Positions 58,701 to 64,000 of a stretch of DNA of 64,000 bases are shown here, one piece after another. The stretch covers positions 10,168,001 through 10,232,000 of the forward strand of contig CP053155.1 of NCBI GenBank assembly GCA_014607495.2. The letters run 5' to 3'. The notes below the pieces were generated by a model. That model searched no databases. It was given only the letters and a program-made list of their open reading frames with translations, and was not told where the DNA came from. Each line of letters opens with the position of its first letter. The first letter of the stretch is position 1. Source of the stretch: Carposina sasakii. Taxonomy: Eukaryota > Arthropoda > Insecta > Lepidoptera > Carposinidae. Made by a program: the position numbers and the translations under genes.

Positions 58701-60203
58701 GTCGCATAAAAAGGTTCGTTCTTACCCCACTGATCAGTTCGGTAAGTTACATGTATCGTAGCAGCAACAAATATCGCGCATTTAGAACGTAATACCGAGA
58801 AATGGACATAAGTTTATGAGGTGTGGAAGGTAAGTAAAATATACTAAGTTGCTGGTTAATATAGCTCGTTGCAGCTACGAATGCTCGCTGAACTCCAAAA
58901 AGTCATGAAAGAAATAGAAGACGTTCTTAAAAAGAGGCAATAATCTCTAAGGAGATTGGCCAGGTACGCAGGAGATATTATAGTGCACAAGTGTGTGCGC
59001 AAACTAGTGCATCTGCACTCTCTATTCCGTTACTCTCGTAGTCCGATGGGACGGAAAGCCGACACGACCGGAGAGAGATCAGGCGCAGGACCAACGGTTT
59101 TACGTGCTTTCCGAGGCACGAGCTAAGTGACAATTTTGCAACATTAAAATCTGTACATGAAATAAATTCATTGGTACAGGCCCGTGACTGGGATCGAACT
59201 TACGTCTCCTTGCTTGGAAGGTGCACGTCTTAACCACTGGGCTATTTGAATACACGGTAACTAAATTATAACTTGAAATACCCACCAGTTAGCCTATTAC
59301 GTCGCAAGTGGTAAGGGCCTACCGCCGCTATTCGGGCACAAATATGTAATATTATAAAATAATGAATACATAAGGAAAATTGTCTGTAGATCTGTATAGG
59401 TATGTGTAACAACACTACCGGTAGAAGGTACCTTAAATTCAAAGAGGAGACCATAAACGGTTTGCATGTCCTACAGCGCTGCCAATGTTCTATGTAACGA
59501 AGTGCACGATATTTTACAGGTCTTGCGAACCTGTGCTCTGCAGGTAAGATAGATAGCGCGATCATCTCATCTTCATGGCATCTTTTAAAAACACAAAGAA
59601 CCTAATTACATTCACTATGAGTGCATTACATTTAGGGTCTATTTTTCCGACGGTCAAATAGTCTACGTGTTTTCTTCCCTAAGAAGTTAGTATTCCCTAA
59701 GTATTTGAAGTATAAAGCTGATGCTTTATTCGAGAAAGACAGCATCAAATTTATTCATCTGCCTATTGAAAAATATGTCCATGCTGAAGAAGTTACTTAC
59801 AAAATTACAGCATGGTGGTTTTTGGAGTAGCAGCTATGTTGCTAGGTCCTCAGTTCCTGTGGCGCGACTGTAGGCTTATGTTATTCAGTATTATGAGTTA
59901 GATTCGAGGGTGGGTGAATACCACTTCACAATCATTGGTTTGTTAAATTAATGTTGCTCCAACTTAAAGCGTGAAAGGTTAAAATAACACCCCAAAATTC
60001 CAGGTTGGCCGCCACCGCACTAAAACGGCCTGTGGCGCGAGACAGCGAGTCGGACAGCGATGGCGACGAGCCGCCGATGTCCGCGGCGATGTCCGCGTCG
60101 ATGTCTGCGCCGATGTCTGCGCCGATGCCGCGCACCGAGTGCGAGCCGGGCCCGCCGGGCGAGCCGCCCGAGATGATGCAGCCGCCGCCGCTGATGCATC
60201 CGG
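49753..60203 (+). CDS. Wbp11: WW domain-binding protein 11 (Wbp11), 5' eight exons; gene continues past the window
   Basis: Exons 49753-49816, 50246-50371, 51119-51216, 51338-51484, 51999-52106, 57101-57259, 57975-58210 and 60004-60203 join in phase (1138 nt, about 379 residues so far). The N terminus MGRRSINTTKSGKYMNPTDQ and the following ARKEARKKELKKNKRQRQM, AAVLKMKDPNQIL, EFNVLQPSPLNEKVLKEKRK and YEKRRAHLISYYESVKHAQS segments are diagnostic of Wbp11/Npw38BP. Next come the LPAQIPLPME and KPILKK motifs, a Pro-rich WW ligand (PGVPPGAPPDF), a KKSLRFSDVP segment, and NIDEFMKEMEEVHKKRERDR. Exon 8 has an acidic DSESDSDGDE run, PMSAAMSASMSAPM repeats and a Pro-rich end. Wbp11 is a nuclear protein that binds the WW domain of PQBP1 and acts in pre-mRNA splicing. 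The 3' part, with further Pro-rich sequence, is not in the window. Confidence 0.92.
50771..50841 (-). repeat. tRNA-derived SINE head (pol III A and B boxes) in Wbp11 intron 2
   Basis: On the minus strand: GACCCGGTAGCTCAGTGGTT (A box), GGGTTCGATTCCCAT (B box) and a TCGGGTG end that pairs 6 of 7 with GACCCGG. D- and T-arms form, but no proper anticodon arm does, so it is a SINE or tRNA pseudogene rather than a working tRNA. The family is not identified. Confidence 0.7.
53148..53927 (+). CDS. LINE ORF1 protein (coiled coil plus RRM-like domain)
   Basis: 259 residues from ATGGAAGAACAAATGC. The open frame extends upstream to 53046 only through a TTG. Residues about 1-90 are heptad-like and charged (MEEQMQLLLKKLKEEMELQT; ALKKEVQELRNKVQAIDKET), a coiled coil for trimerisation. 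Then comes RRNNLILHGLRE, AYRIGKK, RPIKVSV and YVTEDLSKQELEQRKALIP, as in the RRM and C-terminal domain of L1-type ORF1 proteins. These proteins bind the element RNA. The tail is basic. The frame appears intact. Confidence 0.85.
   Translation: MEEQMQLLLKKLKEEMELQTTKITENVTKSVIENVTNSVSATIEEKFYSILVENTALKKEVQELRNKVQAIDKETRRNNLILHGLRETEQNETQLLDLVLDNFNQTVGSTEKYHKWDKWEINKAYRIGKKTDKFIRPIKVSVTLNWRKNELLNKENKNKFPEGTYVTEDLSKQELEQRKALIPKLKEAREAGKYAVIRNGKLLIREKSEPEKRKRPPSSSPTTSIDNSNKLHEAYKVVQPAKMTRINAFDAMRNKPQKN
54080..56878 (+). pseudogene. LINE ORF2: AP endonuclease plus reverse transcriptase, two breaks
   Basis: Three frames, 54080-55348, 55380-56525 and 56543-56878, join across a frameshift near 55350 and a break near 56525. 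The endonuclease is recognised by CTLNTRTL, GLSEVRR (catalytic Glu), VMGDYNARIG, KNEIDYIL and SNHRMV. RT follows with KAPGADGISNEFL, NYRPISL, FVDYSKAFDSL, GVRQGDPVSPKLF and LRFADDLIII. The C-terminal domain has MDRSMMGKRLSDKVRN, LKWKWAGHTVR, RKRGRPTRRWDDEI and DKWKELGEAF, typical of insect RTE-like endonuclease-RTs. The start of ORF2 is not fixed. No ATG is evident near the open start. The breaks could be sequencing errors in an otherwise young copy. Confidence 0.85.
57326..57845 (+). repeat. Helitron-like dispersed repeats in Wbp11 intron 6
   Basis: Contains GATTTTGATGCGGTTTTCTT, AGAATGAGCGCAATCGGTTC and, at its end, GGTCACGCGGACGCTGTAGT with GGGCGTCCGTTAGTA. The last matches the family ends at 28243 and 63655. 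Confidence 0.6.
58221..58942 (+). repeat. Ladder of decaying tandem copies of the Wbp11 exon 7 3' end
   Basis: After exon 7 the intron holds six degenerate copies of the exon's last 100 bp or so, several with the donor attached. Copy 1 is at 58221-58289 and lacks the 5' part. Copy 2 at 58290-58412 is the best, with CATCGATGAATTGATAAAGG and AAGAGGGAACGCGATCGCGC. Copy 3 is at 58413-58513 and copy 4 at 58514-58612. Copy 5 is at 58736-58806 and copy 6 at 58866-58942. Copies 2 to 4 include GTAAGTTACGTGTATCGTTG between units. All have indels or substitutions relative to exon 7, and copy 5 is separated by a small MITE. Confidence 0.85.
58619..58725. mobile_element. Small MITE inside the exon 7 repeat ladder
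   Basis: GTAAGCACGAACCT at the left mirrors AAGGTTCGTTCTTAC at the right, and GTAACGCTATC mirrors GCTAGCGTTAC inside. GATC occurs just outside both ends (58609 and 58732). It interrupts copies 4 and 5. Confidence 0.7.
59093..59257 (-). repeat. tRNA-derived SINE in Wbp11 intron 7
   Basis: On the minus strand: ATAGCCCAGTGGTTAAGACG (A box) and AGTTCGATCCCAGTCACGGG (B box), then a tail with ATTTATTTCATGTACAG and CTCGTGCCTCGGAAAGCAC. A pol III-type SINE, unlike the copy at 50771. Confidence 0.7.
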
Positions 60204-60267
60204 GTGAGTTGCCGCTGTTAACGCATTGAAGGCATGTTTCGAATGTTTACGTATTGACATTTATCTT
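60204..60267 (+). other. Start of Wbp11 intron 8
   Basis: The donor GTGAGT follows CATCCGG. If it were not used, the frame would read only nine more codons to TGA, which would drop the conserved family C terminus. So I take this as an intron continuing out of the window. No further Wbp11 exon is visible to 64000. Confidence 0.6.
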
Positions 60268-61024
60268 ATACTAATGGCCCGCCCTCGCTTCGCTTCGGTA
60301 TATTTCAGTACATTAGCTACAACTTGTATGTAGGTACAGCGGTTTTCGTAAAAATTTGGAACTCCCGTTGGTCCCCTTTCCGTGGGAATTTCTCGAAATC
60401 CGTTTTTAGAGCTTCCTCATAGTGCCTAATCCGCTTTCAGCTTCGTAAAAATAGCGGTTTTCGTAAAAATTTGAAATTCCCATTTGTCCCCTTCCCGTGG
60501 GAATTTAGGGAAATCCGTTCCTAGTGTTTCCTCAGGGTCCCAATTGAACATATATGCCCAACTTCAGATTCATATGTGTAGCTGTTTTCGTAAAAAATAA
60601 TTAATTCCCGTTGGTCCCCTTCCCGTGGGAATTTCGGGAAATCCGTTGTTAGTGCTTCCTCGCAGTCCCTAATGAACATATATGCCCAATTTCAGCTTCA
60701 TATGTATAGCGGTTTTCGTAAAAATTATGAATTCCCGTTTGTCCCCTTCCCGTGGGAATTTCGGGAAATCCGTTTTTAGTTCCCCTTCGCTGTCCCCAAT
60801 GAACAATATGCCCGATTTAGCTTCATATGTGTAGCGGTTTTCGTAAAAAATATAGAATTCCCGTTTGTCGCCTTTCCGTGGGAATATCGGGAAATTCTTA
60901 TAGTCTATGTTCATCCAGGTCCAATAAGGATTCTTACGGTGAAAGAATTTTTGAAATCGGTCCAGTAGTTTCGGAGCCTTTTCGCTGTAAATAAACAAAC
61001 AAACAAAGTTTACCTCTTTATAAT
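60268..61024 (+). repeat. Dispersed repeat with five tandem 115-128-bp units
   Basis: Five units start with GC(G/T)GTTTTCGTAAAAA at 60339, 60454, 60581, 60709 and 60834. Each contains CCCCTTCCCGTGGGAAT and a TTCAGCTTCATATGTGTAG-like linker. The array is bounded by a Helitron-like CGCCCTCGCTTCGCTTCGG start and an AACAAACAAACAAAG tail near 60995. It is an internally expanded copy of a family seen singly elsewhere. The 109-codon minus frame over it is a repeat artefact. Confidence 0.8.
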
Positions 61025-61694
61025 ATTAGTATAGAAGTATAGATACAGTGTGATTTTTGGTCGTCAACGTTCCCGAAAACTACGGAATCTCCTCATCATC
61101 ACGATCATTTTTCTCCATGGAAGCATACCTGGGAAGTGTCTGGTTTCCAAAATATTAGGGTCCAAAGTTGAGTAAATAGACTGCGTTTTTCTGCATAAAT
61201 GCACATAGACGCGCGTAGCAGGATTTTTTCACGAAAAATAATTAATATCTGTCTATAAAAAAACTAACATAAACACTAGACACTATAAATTTCGCACGAT
61301 CAAGGAATATAAATACAGGATGAATACAGGGTGTTTTTTTGTGGCCACCTTTAACGAAGGGTACGTACTCTATACATCAAATAAAGTAAGTTTATGCCAA
61401 AAAAAATGCTGGGATTTTTTTTTTTTTAATTACTTGATCTGGCGAAATTTATAGTGTCTAGTGTTTATGTTAGTTTTTTTATAGACAGATATTAATTATT
61501 TTTCGTGAAAAAATCCTGCTACGCGCGTCTATGTGCATTTATGCGGAAAAACGCAGTCTATTTACTCAACTTTGGACCCTAATATTTTGGAAACCAGACA
61601 CTTCCCAGGTATGCTTCCATGGAGAAAAATGATCGTGATGATGAGGAGATTCCGTAGTTTTCGGGAACGTTGACGACCAAAAATCATCCTGTAT
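61025..61694. repeat. Head-to-head pair of MITE family A
   Basis: A truncated plus copy (61025-61310) is followed by a complete minus copy (61325-61694, with ACAGGGTGTTTTTT at its left and AAAAATCATCCTGTA at its right end). The arms of about 260 bp are nearly identical, including GAAGCATACCTGGGAAGTGT and its complement, so the locus is a long palindrome with a short centre. Confidence 0.8.
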
Positions 61695-61696
61695 AG

Positions 61697-61932
61697 AGTA
61701 GAATTCGTACCACCCCATGTCTGCCCGTGGGTATCGTACGGGGCGATTAAGGGTTTCCGCGAGGTGGGCAGCAGCGCCTCCCGTATTGACAACATAGTCC
61801 GAAATACAAACTGCGGTCACCAACCCGCCTGCCCAGCGTGGTGACTATGGGCAAATATCCCCTATGGCAGTCTTGTGGCGTACCCTGAGGGAGGCCTACG
61901 TCCAGCAGTGGACTGCAATTGGCTGATGATGA
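61697..61932 (+). repeat. RTE-type LINE 3' end
   Basis: GTAGAATTCGTACCACCCCA to GGCCTACGTCCAGCAGTGGA and CAATTGGCTGATGATGAT, the same 3' end as 49282-49530 in opposite orientation. Directly abuts the family A pair. Confidence 0.75.
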
Positions 61933-62969
61933 TAGATATAAAATTCTCGTGTCCAAAGTTACCATACTCCTCCAAAACGGCTTGTTGTATTTATATGCAT
62001 ATTCAGTAGGTCTGAGACTCGACTAATATTTATTTTTCATACCCCTTCCAAAGCGACATCTACATCGACATCATGGTATACCTATGGAATCCTTATTCTG
62101 ACATGTCGCTCATTAAATGCAAAACAGACACTTATCAAAAATTGCATTTTTTACACGACGACCAAAACAAAATATAAATCGTGATAATTTTGTTTTTTCA
62201 TTTAATAGCCTTATATGTTATACCTCATTGGAAGCGTATTTTTTCTCCGCTTCGAATGGTAAAATGAATTTTGCAATAACTACTATCTGTGCGTATTTAT
62301 TAGCACTTAAGTCCCTTTTGCATTTAGAAACCGACCTAAAATCTTAAGAAATATTTGAAAAATAAAAGTTTAAAAGTAAACATGTTTTATTAAAGTTTTT
62401 ACTAAAAAAGAACACAGTTATTGAATATATCCGTAGACCCAACCAAAATGTTTCCTTCTTTGAAATACAAACAAAATCATATCAAAATAAATCAAAACAA
62501 AACAAATCTTCATACAAAACGTTCAAGTATTATCATTTTTGTATCTATTTATGTAAATCACAATCTGTTATAAAAATACAGTATTTAACATACTGTTTTA
62601 TTTAGAGGTCCGACAGAACCTGCTAAATGGTTCTGTCAAATCTCTAAATAAATCATCTCTTAAACTTTAACATAGCTTAATAAACAATGAGATCAACAGT
62701 AACAGAAGCTTAATATCTAGTTACATTACTTGAGTATTAAAAAAAATGTAAGGTTAATTTTTATAACAGCTTCGTTAAAATTAGTCCTTGCGTTAAAGTA
62801 TCTTATCATGAGAGTATTAATAATAAACGCAATAACTTAAATACCTCTATAAACCTATTATAAAATGACAGTTACTTTCTATTCTGTTGTCATTTTGTTT
62901 GTAGAAGGATAAAAGGAATCGTACTTATTATTAACACACCCGTTTGACTACAATCAATAAAATACTTAC
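61933..62969. other. AT-rich stretch, no gene
   Basis: No exon recognised. Contains one notable hairpin at 62597-62652. Confidence 0.5.
62597..62652. ncRNA. Possible small hairpin RNA, unassigned
   Basis: TTTATTTAGAG and GACAGAACC on the left arm pair exactly with GGTTCTGTC and CTCTAAATAAA on the right, with a symmetric 4/4 internal loop and an 8-base terminal loop. The imperfect 24-pair stem resembles a small pre-miRNA or a foldback remnant. Which, if either, is not decided by sequence alone. Confidence 0.25.
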
Positions 62970-63135
62970 AAATTGTTGGTAACTTTGGTAATATTTTGGT
63001 ATTATATTCTTCTATCCATCGAAGGATCGCCCACCACCGGGCCTTACACTCTCGGATCTGCCGACTCGACGGCCGATGGTCGCGAACACAAGCCATTACA
63101 TTTGCAACGAGAAGCCAGAACCAAGCACCTAGCAT
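62970..63135 (-). CDS. Candidate first coding exon of a secreted protein
   Basis: On the minus strand, the first ATG after an in-frame TAG begins MLGAWFWLLVANVMA, a plausible short signal peptide. Then CVRDHRPSSRQIRECKARWW and AILRWIEEYNTKILPKLPTI follow, and a strong donor (GTAAGT at 62969-62964) in phase 1. The composition is coding-like and GC-richer than its flanks. I do not recognise the family. The next exon would be to the left, below 62960, and I could not find it. It could be a chance frame. Confidence 0.33.
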
Positions 63136-63415
63136 GCAACCATAAGTACATAGCTGCTAATCCGAAAATCAATTGTTATTGCTATTGCAAATGCTATTTT
63201 TCTTGATCGTTTCATTCTGCAAATAGTAATAAAATGATATAATTAATTACAACATCTATTTCTCTTATGGTTGAGAACATATTAGTAAGATTATTGCAAT
63301 AATGCAATTTTATAAAGTATTTTTGAAATAATTATTGGATACGTGCATGGTATTCTGGTGGTTATAACGCTTGACAATCATGCCATTAGGTATCTTATCT
63401 TACTACTTACTAATA

Positions 63416-63656
63416 TTGTAATACTAATATTGTAAACGCGAAAGTTTGTGAGTATGAAGGGATGGATGGATGTTTGTTACTCTTTCGCGTAAAAACGGCT
63501 GGAGCGATTTTAATAAAATTTGGTATATAGTTAGCTGACACTCAGGATTAACACATAGGCTACTTTTTATCCCGGGAAAATATTTTTATCCCGGATAATT
63601 TCGAAATTTAGTTATTTCTGCAGTCCACGTGGACGAAATCGCGGGCGTTCACTAGT
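63416..63656 (+). repeat. Helitron-like dispersed repeat, near-complete copy
   Basis: Begins TAATACTAATATTGTAAACG, has AAAAACGGCTGGAGCGATTT and TTTTATCCCGGGAAAATATT, and ends GTCCACGTGGAC (12-base palindrome, 63623-63634) followed 17 bases later by CTAG and T. A terminal hairpin before CTAGT is the signature of Helitron 3' ends, though the spacing is a little long. Confidence 0.6.
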
Positions 63657-63796
63657 GGGTTCATATTCTGGCAATTGTATCAATGACGGATAGAAAATTG
63701 TGCAGTATCTATTTATAGTTGTTAATTTTTATTTAAAGTAGGTACCATGTGCTATCTATGAAGGAAACATCGCGAATAAACCTTATTTATTTCCTA

Positions 63797-63973
63797 TTAG
63801 CCACGTATTCGCTGAGCGAGCAGCCTCGTGAGGCAGGGGTGCGAGGCAAATCCTTGGTCGGTAAGGACGTGCCTCTCCCGAGGCAAAAGCGTGTGTCGCC
63901 TAGCCCGAACGTGCCTCGGTCAAACGTCCCAGACTGCCTCGCGATACTGTTCGCTCAGTTAATACGCGGCTAA
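63797..63973. mobile_element. MITE with TTAGCCRCGTATT ends, 177 bp
   Basis: TTAGCCACGTATTCGCTGAG at the left and, reverse-complemented, TTAGCCGCGTATTAACTGAG at the right form a TIR of about 30 bp. The inside is GC-rich with several GAGGCA/TGCCTC words. The frame through it is not taken as a gene. Confidence 0.75.
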
Positions 63974-64000
63974 TGACCGGTTTTTATTATTCGCTATTTT

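Noticed and set aside
59181..59257. A second tRNA gene
   Set aside because: Only the internal promoter boxes are tRNA-like, and the flanks continue into a SINE-type tail.
60669..60998. 109-codon minus-strand frame with internal repeats
   Set aside because: Its repetition (FPIFPRKGDKREF-type) follows from the 125-bp tandem DNA units, which are part of a dispersed non-coding repeat.
63749..63973. 74-codon frame at the right edge
   Set aside because: It lies almost wholly within a MITE with 30-bp TIRs.

Overview
This looks like nuclear DNA of a moth or butterfly. It is AT-rich, with GT-AG introns from a few hundred bases to several kilobases, insect-type orthologues, and a dense load of small terminal-inverted-repeat (TIR) elements, Helitron-like repeats, RTE and CR1/Jockey-type LINE pieces and tRNA-derived SINEs typical of lepidopteran genomes. 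The short motif TAGGTA/TACCTA recurs throughout. There is no bacterial, organellar, rRNA or CRISPR content.

Five protein genes are well supported. From left to right: (1) Hsp10 mitochondrial co-chaperonin, intronless, + strand, 3813-4124, with a perfect heat-shock element and an initiator upstream; (2) a GFOD-type NAD(P)-binding oxidoreductase, intronless, - strand, 5191-6396, convergent with Hsp10; (3) a four-exon bHLH factor of the HLH54F/TCF21/musculin class, + strand, 9702-15189; (4) a six-exon ArfGAP with dual PH domains (ADAP1/centaurin-alpha type), - strand, 38844 down to 25310, which has a one-base frameshift and a Ser in place of the catalytic Arg in its ArfGAP exon; (5) the 5' eight exons of Wbp11, a splicing-associated WW-ligand protein, + strand, 49753-60203, continuing beyond the window. 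Two further single exons are weaker candidates: a C-terminal exon at 2948-3016 (+) and a signal-peptide exon at 62970-63135 (-).

The rest is mobile DNA. A nearly complete two-ORF LINE (52783-56960) sits in Wbp11 intron 5 between perfect 12-bp target duplications. A 5'-truncated CR1/Jockey-type LINE lies at 41.6-43.4 kb. hAT-type elements with perfect 8-bp duplications lie at 18505-19004 and 20555-20754, Tc1/pogo-like TA-flanked elements at 13295-14057 and 30350-30643, and a decayed Ty3/gypsy-like gag with inverted flanking copies at 17.1-18.4 kb. The interval 45.5-48.0 kb is a three-level nest of insertions.

The genes are unrelated in function and share no operon-like logic. The most unusual observations are the doubly damaged catalytic domain of the ADAP gene and a ladder of six decaying tandem copies of the 3' end of Wbp11 exon 7 in the following intron. 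I did not find a clear new multi-gene system.
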